Of a stretch of DNA of 23,972 bases, positions 15,242 through 21,856 are shown piece by piece (position 1 is the first letter of the stretch; every line of letters begins with the position of its first letter). The translations under genes and the position numbers were made by a program. Source of the DNA: JBOGZD01 sp050697155 (GTDB lineage: Bacteria; Actinomycetota; Thermoleophilia; Solirubrobacterales; 70-9); assembly GCA_050697155.1 (NCBI GenBank), contig JBOGZD010000036.1:1-23972 (forward strand), in the 5' to 3' direction. The notes under the pieces are model-generated. The model searched no databases and had not been told where the DNA came from. It saw only the letters and a list, made by a program, of their open reading frames with translations.

Positions 15242-15513
15242 GCGTCTCTCTCCCGGTCGAGTGGCTGATTGACACTACCGCGTCCCGGAGGATGCTCCAA
15301 ATGCTGCGCTCCGGAGTGCGCCAAGTGGCGAGAGAGGGCCCCGGTCAGCCTGCCGGGGCCCTTCTCGCCTTCCCTCCCGATCACGGCCGCCGCCCCCCAG
15401 TGCGGCGCACCGTCCCGGCCGCTGCGTGAGTCACGGCGCAGCGGGCCCAGCGCGATCATCACGCCGGCGGTTGCCAGCAGGACTCCCCCGATGATCAGCG
15501 CGTAGGCAGTTAT
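15229..15513 (-). CDS. Probable small membrane protein with non-canonical ATA start
   Basis: The frame encodes one clean membrane helix right at its start: TAYALIIGGVLLATAGVMIAL followed by GPLRRDSR. A plausible promoter (TAGGCT, 15554-15549) and ribosome binding site (GGAGAGAGAGGA) precede it, with the GAGAGG core 7 nt from the codon ATA at 15513. No ATG, GTG or TTG occurs in frame until the middle of the helix, so ATA is the only start that fits. Read this way it gives 94 residues and overlaps the next gene. The C-terminal half is less protein-like and passes through a strong hairpin (15327-15369), so a frameshift, base error or shorter original gene is possible. The function is unknown. 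Confidence 0.42.
   Translation of the reverse strand: MTAYALIIGGVLLATAGVMIALGPLRRDSRSGRDGAPHWGAAAVIGREGEKGPGRLTGALSRHLAHSGAQHLEHPPGRGSVNQPLDRERDAWRT
15327..15369. terminator. Very strong 16-bp hairpin, candidate bidirectional terminator/attenuator
   Basis: The arms 15327-15344 and 15353-15369 pair as GGCGAGA...GGGCCCCGG with CCGGGGCCC...TCTCGCC around an 8-nt loop, giving 16 base pairs with small mismatched bases between the blocks. It is the strongest inverted repeat in the window. Pyrimidine-rich sequence follows on both strands, but there is no true U-tract. It sits between the two small membrane ORFs. Confidence 0.55.
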
Positions 15514-15548
15514 GGTCGTTCCTCTCTCTCCTGGTGCGACGTGATACG

Positions 15549-15554
15549 AGCCTA
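15549..15554 (-). promoter_or_regulatory. Candidate -10 box for the small membrane genes
   Basis: TAGGCT on the minus strand would give a leader of about 25-30 nt holding the GGAGAGAGAGGA ribosome binding site before ATA 15513. It is divergent from the PadR promoter. Confidence 0.35.
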
Positions 15555-15639
15555 ACTCGTCGCCACGGCGCGCTCTGTGACCGCCGTCGGTTAGGTGCCG
15601 GACGTCACGTAACCGCCTGGGGCCTGCCGGGTTGCGCCG

Positions 15640-15645
15640 TATAGT
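15640..15645 (+). promoter_or_regulatory. Leaderless-type -10 box for the padR-like gene
   Basis: TATAGT is 7 nt before ATG 15653 with no room for a Shine-Dalgarno. It decides the start: the upstream in-frame TTG (15632) would lie before the transcript begins. Confidence 0.55.
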
Positions 15646-15652
15646 CGCCGCC

Positions 15653-16096
15653 ATGGCAGAGCGCTCCCGGCGCCCGAGGGGGTCGAAGCCGATGGCCGAG
15701 GCCGTCGCCGCCGCTCGGCGGCGGGGACGGCCCGCTGGCCGGTCGATGGACGTCTTCGGCGGCGAGATCCGCCGCCGCGACGTCTTCCCGCTGCTGGTCC
15801 TGCACCTGATCAAGCGTGAGCCCGCCTACGGCAACCGGCTGATCGAGGAGATCGAGGAGCTCACCGAGGGGGTGATCTCGGTCAACCCGAATACGATCTA
15901 CCCGCTGCTTCGCGAGCTCGAGGAGAAGGGGATGATCGCCGGGAGCTGGGAGCACCCCGACCGGCGCACGCGCCGCTACTACTCGATCACCGCCGAGGGG
16001 CGCAAGGAGTACCGGCGCCTGGTCGCCGAGCTGGAGCCGTTCCTCGACTCGGTGATCCGATCGGTGTCGCTGATCAAGCGCGAGATCTACGGGTAA
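15653..16096 (+). CDS. PadR-family transcriptional regulator
   Basis: This 147-residue protein has a basic N-terminal tail of about 35 residues (RRPRGSK, AARRRGRPAGRS) and then a PadR winged helix: FPLLVLHLIKREPAYGNRLIEEI, SVNPNTIYPLLRELEEKGMI, GSWEHPDRRTRRYYSITAEGRKE. The short C-terminal helix (AELEPFLDSVIRSVSLIKREIYG) serves dimerisation in the compact PadR subfamily. PadR proteins repress stress or detoxification genes and often their own operon. It is followed 22 nt later by an SRPBCC-domain gene, a likely operon partner. The ligand is unknown. Confidence 0.93.
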   Translation: MAERSRRPRGSKPMAEAVAAARRRGRPAGRSMDVFGGEIRRRDVFPLLVLHLIKREPAYGNRLIEEIEELTEGVISVNPNTIYPLLRELEEKGMIAGSWEHPDRRTRRYYSITAEGRKEYRRLVAELEPFLDSVIRSVSLIKREIYG

Positions 16097-16118
16097 GCGC
16101 AGCCGGCTGAGGACTCGG

Positions 16119-16604
16119 ATGGGCCGCGCCAGCCAGTCGATTCTCGTCGGCGCCTCGCTCGCCGAGACCTGGGACCACTACTTCGACCCGCGCGGCTGGC
16201 CGGCCTGGGTGGACGGCTTTCAGGCGGTCGAGGCCGCCGAGGGGTACCCGGAGGTGGGCGGGACGCTGCGCTGGCGGTCGCTCGGCGCGGGCCGCGGTCG
16301 GGTGGGCGAGCGGGTGCTCGAGCACGAGCCGCGGCGCCGCCACCGGATCGCCTTCGAGGACCCGCAGAGCGCCGGCGAGCTGGAGACGACCTTCGCGATC
16401 GAGGGCGAGGGGACTCGGGTGACGCTGCAAGTCGAATACCGGCTTCCGGGCCGCGGGCCGTTCGTTTGGCTCACCGACCGCCTCTTCGTCCGGGGCCAGG
16501 TCCAGCGCTCGCTCCAGCGCAGCCTGCTGCGGCTCCAGCACGAGGTCGAGGAGCTCTCAGAGCTCGGCGATGCGCCGAGCAGGCGGGCGGGCGCAGCGGA
16601 ATAG
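16119..16604 (+). CDS. SRPBCC (polyketide cyclase/dehydrase-like) protein
   Basis: This 161-residue protein has the helix-grip fold pattern: SQSILVGASLAETWDHYFDPRGWPAWVDGFQAVE at the start, alternating strands (GGTLRWRSLGAGRGRVGERVLEHEPRRRHRIAFED, GELETTFAIEGEGTRVTLQVEYRL) and a long C-terminal amphipathic helix (VQRSLQRSLLRLQHEVEELSEL). The family binds hydrophobic ligands in a central cavity and includes aromatase/cyclases and stress proteins. No catalytic residue is apparent. ATG 16119 has GAGGA 5 nt upstream. It lies directly behind the PadR-like gene and is probably co-transcribed with it. Confidence 0.82.
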   Translation: MGRASQSILVGASLAETWDHYFDPRGWPAWVDGFQAVEAAEGYPEVGGTLRWRSLGAGRGRVGERVLEHEPRRRHRIAFEDPQSAGELETTFAIEGEGTRVTLQVEYRLPGRGPFVWLTDRLFVRGQVQRSLQRSLLRLQHEVEELSELGDAPSRRAGAAE

Positions 16605-16639
16605 GACGAGTGTCTCAGCAATCGGGCACCCCAGCGGTG

Positions 16640-16645
16640 TAGCTT
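16640..16645 (+). promoter_or_regulatory. Candidate -10 box for the FAD-linked oxidase
   Basis: TAGCTT fits TAnnnT and gives a leader of about 25-31 nt containing GAGGAGGG (16662-16669). It is predicted only from the pattern. Confidence 0.3.
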
Positions 16646-16676
16646 GCGCAGGTCACCACAAGAGGAGGGATGCACG

Positions 16677-18056
16677 ATGGGAACCACTGAGGCGGCCGAG
16701 CTGCGCGAGGCATTCGCCGGAACCGTGCTCGAGCAGGGCGACGACGGCTACGAGGATGCCCGCACGATCTTCAACGCGATGATCGACCGGCGCCCGGCGG
16801 TGATCGCCCAGTGCGAGAGCGCGGACGACGTCATCGCGGCACTCGCCCACGCCCGGGAGCGCGACCTCGAGGTCGCCATTCGCAGCGGCGGGCACAGCGT
16901 CGCCGGGGCCAGCTCGGTCGAGGGCGGGTTGGTGGTCGACATGCGACGGATGAATGCGGTCGAGATCGATCCCGACGCCCGCATCGCCAGGGTGGGTGGT
17001 GGCGCCACCTGGGGCGACTTCGACGGCGCGGCACAGCCGTACGGGCTGATGACGACCGGTGGACGGGTCTCGACCACCGGGGTCGCCGGGTTGACGCTGG
17101 GCGGCGGCTCGACCTGGCTCGAGCGCAAGTACGGTTCCACCTGCGACCACCTCGAGTCGGCGACCTTGGTGACCGCCGATGGCCGCCGGGTGACGGCGAG
17201 CGAGTCGGAGAACCCAGAGCTGTTCTGGGCGCTTCACGGCGGGGGCGGGAACTTCGGCGTCGCCACCGAGCTCGTCTTCAGGCTCGAGCCCCTGGCCTCG
17301 GTGACGCTCGCGCTGCTGCTGTGGCCGTCCGACGCCGGCCCCGAGCTTGCTCGCCGCTACCGGGATCTGATCGACGCCGGGGCGCCGGAGGAGCTGGGCG
17401 GCGGGTTCGGCCACATCACCGGCCCGCCCGAGGACTTCGTGCCCGATCACCTGCGCAGTGCGCTGGTTGCCGCAGTGATCGGCTACTACGCGGGAGCGGA
17501 GGCCGAGTTCCGCGAGGCGCTGGCCCCGATCCTCGAACTGTCGCCGGAGGCCGCGATGATCGCCGAGCTGCCGTACGCCGAGGCGCAGCGCGCGATCGAC
17601 GACCCGCCCGGTTACCGCAACTATTGGTCGGCGCAGTTCCTTGCCCGCTTGCCCGACGAGGCATTGGAGGCGTTCTGTCGCCGCGCCCACGACATGGTGG
17701 TGCCCTCGCCCTCCCAGCACGTCCTGTTCCCGCTCGGCGGCGCGGTCGCCCGGGGGGCGGACCGGTGGCCGATGCCGTACCGGCGCGCGCCGTGGGCGGT
17801 TCACCCGCTCGGTCTGTGGGAGGAGCCAGCCGACGACGAGCGGGCGATCGCCTGGGCACGCGGCACGGTCGAGGACGTGCGGCAGTTCGGGATCGAGGGC
17901 GTGTACCTGAACTTCATCCCCGACGAGGGCGAGGACCGCGTCGTGGCCGGCTATGGGGCGGAGAACTACGACCGGCTCGCAGCGGTGAAGGCCGAGTACG
18001 ACCCCGACAACGTGTTTCACCTGCACCACAACATCAAGCCTCTGCAGCCGGCCTGA
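16677..18056 (+). CDS. FAD-linked oxidase (berberine-bridge-enzyme-like)
   Basis: This 459-residue flavoprotein has an FAD-binding PCMH domain (about 35-215) and a C-terminal BBE segment ending YDPDNVFHLHHNIKP. Ala-Ile-Arg-Ser-Gly-Gly-His73 is the site of histidyl-FAD attachment. The second anchor of bicovalent enzymes, a Cys in the loop before GVAGLTLGGG, is absent (GGRVSTTGVAG, 129-138), so attachment should be through His only. Such enzymes oxidise sugars or secondary metabolites with O2. No signal peptide is present, so it acts in the cytoplasm. ATG 16677 is chosen since GAGGAGGG lies 7 nt upstream; the ATG at 16644 would precede that site. Confidence 0.9.
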   Translation: MGTTEAAELREAFAGTVLEQGDDGYEDARTIFNAMIDRRPAVIAQCESADDVIAALAHARERDLEVAIRSGGHSVAGASSVEGGLVVDMRRMNAVEIDPDARIARVGGGATWGDFDGAAQPYGLMTTGGRVSTTGVAGLTLGGGSTWLERKYGSTCDHLESATLVTADGRRVTASESENPELFWALHGGGGNFGVATELVFRLEPLASVTLALLLWPSDAGPELARRYRDLIDAGAPEELGGGFGHITGPPEDFVPDHLRSALVAAVIGYYAGAEAEFREALAPILELSPEAAMIAELPYAEAQRAIDDPPGYRNYWSAQFLARLPDEALEAFCRRAHDMVVPSPSQHVLFPLGGAVARGADRWPMPYRRAPWAVHPLGLWEEPADDERAIAWARGTVEDVRQFGIEGVYLNFIPDEGEDRVVAGYGAENYDRLAAVKAEYDPDNVFHLHHNIKPLQPA

Positions 18057-18088
18057 GCTGCGCCGGCTGCCGCCGGTCGCGGACCTAT

Positions 18089-18132
18089 AGCCTTCCCGGG
18101 CTCGACACAGGCACAACGCCAACCGGGAGGCT
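18089..18132 (+). promoter_or_regulatory. Hairpin that would mask the ribosome binding site of the HAD/ECH fusion gene
   Basis: AGCCTTCCCGG (18089-18099) pairs with CCGGGAGGCT (18123-18132), 10 bp with one bulged T, and a 23-nt loop. The right arm contains the whole GGGAGG ribosome binding site (18125-18130). The start of the transcript is unknown, and a -10-like TATAG lies right at the left arm, so the left arm may be partly outside the RNA. Confidence 0.35.
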
Positions 18133-18142
18133 CGGAAACCGA

Positions 18143-20143
18143 ATGTTCGTATTCAAGGCCGCCGTCGTCGGCGCCGGCACGATGGGCGGCGAGATCGCCC
18201 AGGCGATCGCCGCCGCCGACATCCCCGTCGTCCTCAAGGACATCGACCAGAAGTTCGTCGACGCCGGCCTCGAGAAGGCGCGCGGGGTGACCAAGGGCCA
18301 GCTCGACCGGTTGGTGGCGAAGGAGAAGCTGACCCAGGAGCGGGCCGACGAGCGGCTCGAGGAGGTCGTCGGCCTGATCGAGGGCGCCACGAGCTACGAC
18401 TCGTTCGGCGACGTCGACTTCGTCATCGAGGCGGCGCCCGAGAAGATGGAGATCAAGCACGCGGTCTTCGGCGAGCTGGACGAGGCGACGCCCGGCCACG
18501 CGATCCTCGCCTCGAACACCTCGTCGCTGTCGATCACTGAGATGGGCGAGGCCACCCTGCGGCCGGAGAAGGCCTGCGGCTTTCACTTCTTCTATCCGGC
18601 GTCGGTGATGCCGCTGGTCGAGATCGTCGCCGGCGAGGACACCGACCCCGAGACGGTCCAGGCCGCCTACAACTTCGCCCAGACGATCCGCAAGCAGCCG
18701 ATCACCTGCGCCGAGGTGCCCGGGTTCGTCGTCAACCGGGTGCTCAACTCGGCGGTCGGCGAGATCTGGCGCGCCCAGGAGGAGCAGGGACTCTCGATCA
18801 AGAAGATCGACGAGGCGGTCCAGGGGGCCAACGTCGCCCCGATGGGGCCGTTCTTCCTCATCGACATGCTCGGGCTCGACACCGTGCTGCATGTCGCCGA
18901 GCACCTGAACGAGTCCTACGGCGACTCGTTCTACGTCCACCAGGGGATGAAGAAGCTGGTCGCCGACGGCAAGCTGGGAGCGAAGTCCGGCGGCGAGGGC
19001 TTTTACGCCAACGGCGAGCCCCAGCTCGAGGGCGACAAGGACCCCGACGGCGAGGCGCTCGCCGAGCTGATGAAGCTGAAGGCGATCGTCGAGGCTAGCC
19101 TGCTGCTCGAGGAGGGAGTTTGCACGGTCCGCGACATCGACCTCGGGATGATGGCCGGTGCCGGGATGGACCCTCGCCGGGGGATCTTCCCGCCGTTCAT
19201 GGGCGCCGACCTAACCGGCCTCGACGAGGTGCTCGAGAAGCTCGAGCGGGCGCAGAGCGAGCACGGCGAGCGCTTCGCGCCGCCGCGGATCCTCAAGCGT
19301 CTGGTCGCCCAGGGCCGGCTCGGCCAGAAGTCGGGCCAGGGGTTCTACCCCTACCCGCAGCCCGACGACGGCGACCAGGCCGAGACGGTGAAGCTCGAGA
19401 CCCGCGGCGAGGTGGCGATCGCCTGGCTCGCCAACCCGCCGATGAACGCCATCTCGCCGCAGGTGATCCAGGACCTGGGCAAGGTGTGGGAGAAGGTGAC
19501 CTCGTCGGGCGAGGTGGGCGCGATGGTGATCGCCTCCTCGATCCCGGTGGTGTTCTCGGCCGGCGCCGACATCAAGGCGTTCACCTCGATGGACGAAGCC
19601 GGCGGCCGCGAGCTGATCGACTCCGGCCACGCGCTGCTGCGCGACCTCGGCCGCAACGAGGTCTCGACCGTGGCCGCGGTGAACGCGCTCGCCTTCGGCG
19701 GCGGCTGCGAGGTGGCGATGGCCTGCGACTTCCGGATCGCCGCCGAGTCGGCCGTCTTCGGCCAGCCCGAGATCAAGCTCGGGATCATTCCCGGCTTCGG
19801 TGGCACCCAGCGCCTGCCGCGGCTGGTCGGGCCCGAGAAGGCGTTGGAGATGAACCTCGTCGGCGATGCGATCTCGAGCGGCGAGGCGGAGGGCTACGGG
19901 CTCGCCAACAGGGTGGTCGCCGACCACGAGCTGTTCGAGACCGCGCTCGCGTGGGCGCGCAAGCTCGCCGGGCAGGCGCCGCTCGCGGTCGAGCAGGTGA
20001 AGATCGCCTCCTCCGACCCCGACCTCGACGAGGGGATCGAGAACGAGAAGGCGGGCTTCGCAACCGCGTTTCAGACCGAGGACGCGCAGGAGGGAATCTC
20101 GGCCTTTCTCGGCAAGCGGACGGCGAGGTGGAAGGGGAAGTGA
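18143..20143 (+). CDS. Bifunctional 3-hydroxyacyl-CoA dehydrogenase / enoyl-CoA hydratase (HAD-ECH order)
   Basis: This 666-residue fusion carries out two consecutive beta-oxidation steps. The N-terminal half is the NAD-dependent dehydrogenase: GAGTMG (10-15), SNTSS (124-128), catalytic pair His148/Glu160 (HFFYPASVMPLVE), and Asn198 in EVPGFVVNR. A middle C-terminal dehydrogenase domain includes GQKSGQGFYPY (394-404). The crotonase domain (about 415-666) has the oxyanion-hole segments FSAGADIKAF (471-480) and GGGCEVAMACD, and both hydratase glutamates, Glu523 and Glu543 (QPEIKLGIIPG). The order, dehydrogenase first, is opposite to FadB of E. coli and resembles B. subtilis FadN and archaeal enzymes. 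ATG 18143 has GGGAGG 12 nt upstream. Its TGA overlaps the GTG of the sirtuin gene. Confidence 0.95.
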   Translation: MFVFKAAVVGAGTMGGEIAQAIAAADIPVVLKDIDQKFVDAGLEKARGVTKGQLDRLVAKEKLTQERADERLEEVVGLIEGATSYDSFGDVDFVIEAAPEKMEIKHAVFGELDEATPGHAILASNTSSLSITEMGEATLRPEKACGFHFFYPASVMPLVEIVAGEDTDPETVQAAYNFAQTIRKQPITCAEVPGFVVNRVLNSAVGEIWRAQEEQGLSIKKIDEAVQGANVAPMGPFFLIDMLGLDTVLHVAEHLNESYGDSFYVHQGMKKLVADGKLGAKSGGEGFYANGEPQLEGDKDPDGEALAELMKLKAIVEASLLLEEGVCTVRDIDLGMMAGAGMDPRRGIFPPFMGADLTGLDEVLEKLERAQSEHGERFAPPRILKRLVAQGRLGQKSGQGFYPYPQPDDGDQAETVKLETRGEVAIAWLANPPMNAISPQVIQDLGKVWEKVTSSGEVGAMVIASSIPVVFSAGADIKAFTSMDEAGGRELIDSGHALLRDLGRNEVSTVAAVNALAFGGGCEVAMACDFRIAAESAVFGQPEIKLGIIPGFGGTQRLPRLVGPEKALEMNLVGDAISSGEAEGYGLANRVVADHELFETALAWARKLAGQAPLAVEQVKIASSDPDLDEGIENEKAGFATAFQTEDAQEGISAFLGKRTARWKGK

Positions 20144-20907
20144 CGAGTCGCCAGTCGCCAGTCGCCAGTCGCGAGGCCGAGCGCCTGGGGGAGCTGATTC
20201 GTGGGGCCGATTCGGTCGTCGCTCTGACCGGCGCCGGGATCTCGGTCCCTTCCGGGATCCCCGACTTCCGCACCCCCGGCACGGGGCTGTGGGAGAAGGT
20301 CGACCCGATGGAGGTCGCCCACATCGACGCCTTCCACCGTGACACGAGGCGGTTCTGGCACTTCTACCGGCCGCGGTTCGAGACCCTCGACGCCAAGCGC
20401 CCCAACGCCGCCCACGAGGCGCTCGCCGAGCTCGAGCACCGGGGGAGGCTCGAGGCGGTGATCACCCAGAACGTCGACCGCCTGCACGCCAAGGCGGGCT
20501 CCGAGCGGGTGATCGAGGTTCATGGCTCGATCGCGACCTCGAGCTGCACGTCGTGCAACGCCAGCTATCCGCTCGAGCGCGTCGGCGAGCTGTTCGACGA
20601 GGACGGGATCGCGACCTGCGCCTGCTGCATGGGCAAGGTGAAGCCGGACGTGGTCCTGTTCGGAGAGCTCCTCCCCGAGGCGGCGATGGCCGAGGCTCAG
20701 GAGCTGTGTGCCGCCGCCGACCTGCTGCTCTGCGTCGGCTCCTCGCTCGAGGTCTACCCGGTCGCCGGCCTCCCCGAGCTCACCCTCGGCGCCGGCGGCG
20801 CGCTCGCGATCGTCACCCGGGGCGCGACCCCGTACGACTCCGAGGCCGCGGTGAAGCTCGAGGGGGACGTGGTCGACGAGCTCGGGGCGGTGCTGGCGGC
20901 GCTGTAA
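20140..20907 (+). CDS. Sir2-family NAD-dependent protein deacylase
   Basis: This 255-residue sirtuin has GAGISVPSGIPDFR (31-44) for NAD binding, TQNVD (109-113), catalytic His128 (VHGS), and a zinc site of Cys136/Cys139 and Cys160/Cys163 followed by KVKPDVVLFGE and VGSSLEVYPVAGL. The protein removes acetyl or other acyl groups from lysines. The GTG start (20140) overlaps the stop of the preceding beta-oxidation gene as GTGA, with GGAAGGGGA just upstream, so it is translationally coupled. No other in-frame start lies between the GTG and the conserved core. The first ten codons are built from a heptanucleotide repeat (20146-20173). Substrates are unknown; acyl-CoA metabolism enzymes are the obvious candidates from context. 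Confidence 0.93.
   Translation: MTSRQSPVASREAERLGELIRGADSVVALTGAGISVPSGIPDFRTPGTGLWEKVDPMEVAHIDAFHRDTRRFWHFYRPRFETLDAKRPNAAHEALAELEHRGRLEAVITQNVDRLHAKAGSERVIEVHGSIATSSCTSCNASYPLERVGELFDEDGIATCACCMGKVKPDVVLFGELLPEAAMAEAQELCAAADLLLCVGSSLEVYPVAGLPELTLGAGGALAIVTRGATPYDSEAAVKLEGDVVDELGAVLAAL
20146..20173 (+). repeat. Tandem heptanucleotide repeat (AGTCGCC, 3 perfect + 1 imperfect unit)
   Basis: AGTCGCC occurs at 20146, 20153 and 20160, then AGTCGCG at 20167. The array begins 3 nt after the sirtuin start codon and before its conserved domain. Because 7 is not a multiple of 3, gain or loss of a single unit would shift the reading frame. Confidence 0.9.
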
Positions 20908-20921
20908 CTCTCCTGCCCTGG

Positions 20922-20936
20922 GGTCGCTCTACGACC
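20922..20936. terminator. Short hairpin between convergent sirtuin and hypothetical genes
   Basis: GGTCG and CGACC pair around the 5-nt loop CTCTA in the 59-nt gap between convergent stops. The stem is short and has no U-tract. Confidence 0.25.
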
Positions 20937-20966
20937 ACAAAGCAGGACGGTTCTCCGACGCAAGCG

Positions 20967-21719
20967 TCACCGCTGCGCCAACCGCCGGCGCAGCACCCGC
21001 TCGCAGAGCTCCAGCGTCTCGGTGATCTCCGCGGTGCGGTCGGGGCCGAGGTCGCCGCGCAGGGCCTCGTTTGCCGCCTCGCCGGTCTGGCGGCGGCGGC
21101 CTTCGAGCTGGGCGAGGTCGTCGGCCTGGCGCGACCCGGTGCGCTCGCGGAGCTCGGCGAGCAGCGACTCGAGCCCAACCCGAAGCTGCAGGGCCGCGTC
21201 GCGTGCGCGGCCCTGGTCGAGGTCGCCGCGGGCCCGCAGCAGCAGCGACTCATACGGGGCGATCTGGTCGCGTCCGGCGAGCACCTCGGCGACCCGCTCC
21301 TGCGGTCGCAGCACCTCCGAGCGGCGGCGGCGGCCGCCGCGCGGGACGTCGATCGCCTCGTCCCAGGCGCCATCGACCAGGCGGTCGCCGAGCCCGTGGC
21401 CGATCCGGACCGAGAGCGCGTGCTCGGCGGAGACCGCGGTCAGGTCGGGGTCGAGCGCGGCGGTGCGTTGCGCGTGCAGGGCTCGGTTGGCGGCGATCAG
21501 CGCCTCATCCACCTCGCGGTCGACCTCGTCGCGATCCTCGCGAAGCTTCGACAGCCAGCGGGAGGCGGCGTCGGGGTCGCTGAAGCGGTCGGGCCGGATG
21601 ACGGTGATCGTGGTCACCGGAACCGCCGCGTCGTCGCGACCGGGCTTCGCCGGCTTCGCCCGCCGCCGCCGGCGGCGCGGAGGCGGCGGAGGTGCGTCGC
21701 TGGTGCGGACCACGAGCAC
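20967..21719 (-). CDS. Unrecognised soluble protein with poly-Pro/poly-Arg segment
   Basis: I cannot name this family. From GTG 21719 it has 250 residues: a short strand (VLVVRTSD), a run of five Pro and six Arg, a basic linker, then a charged helical body (TTITVIRPDRFSDPDAASRW, DREVDEALIAANRALHAQR, EHALSVRIGHGLGDRLVDG, YESLLLRARGDLDQGRARDAALQLRVGLESLLAEL). There is no membrane segment or signal. The frame stays open upstream to 21824 and the extra sequence looks coding (FPFVQVKLAGAVGLGDGRYLAREPPPER) but contains no ATG, GTG or TTG; an ATC at 21815 lies 6 nt after a TAGCCT box. The true N terminus is therefore uncertain. It follows the multi-domain hydrolase on the same strand. Confidence 0.65.
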   Translation of the reverse strand: MLVVRTSDAPPPPPRRRRRRAKPAKPGRDDAAVPVTTITVIRPDRFSDPDAASRWLSKLREDRDEVDREVDEALIAANRALHAQRTAALDPDLTAVSAEHALSVRIGHGLGDRLVDGAWDEAIDVPRGGRRRRSEVLRPQERVAEVLAGRDQIAPYESLLLRARGDLDQGRARDAALQLRVGLESLLAELRERTGSRQADDLAQLEGRRRQTGEAANEALRGDLGPDRTAEITETLELCERVLRRRLAQR

Positions 21720-21821
21720 TCGCTCCGGCGGCGGCTCGCGAGCGAGGTAGCGCCCGTCGCCGAGGCCGACCGCGCCGGCGAGCTTTACTTGGACGAAGGG
21801 GAAGCGGTCGGCGATGCCGGG

Positions 21822-21837
21822 AGGCTAGAGCCTCTAG
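21822..21837. repeat. Nested palindromes between hydrolase and hypothetical gene
   Basis: CTAGAG-C-CTCTAG (21825-21837) is a perfect 6-bp inverted repeat, overlapping AGGCT-AG-AGCCT (21822-21833). On the minus strand it contains TAGCCT, a possible -10 box for the downstream gene. It could be an operator or a weak stem. Confidence 0.4.
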
Positions 21838-21856
21838 TCCGTCGTGAAGCCGGCGG

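Noticed and set aside
15632..15652. TTG 15632 as the padR start
   Set aside because: The only good promoter box, TATAGT, lies inside this extension, and the extra residues are not part of the PadR fold.
20370..20385. tRNA-like GGTTCGAGACC T-loop motif
   Set aside because: It is within the sirtuin coding sequence and has no acceptor or anticodon stems around it; no tRNA is seen anywhere in the window.
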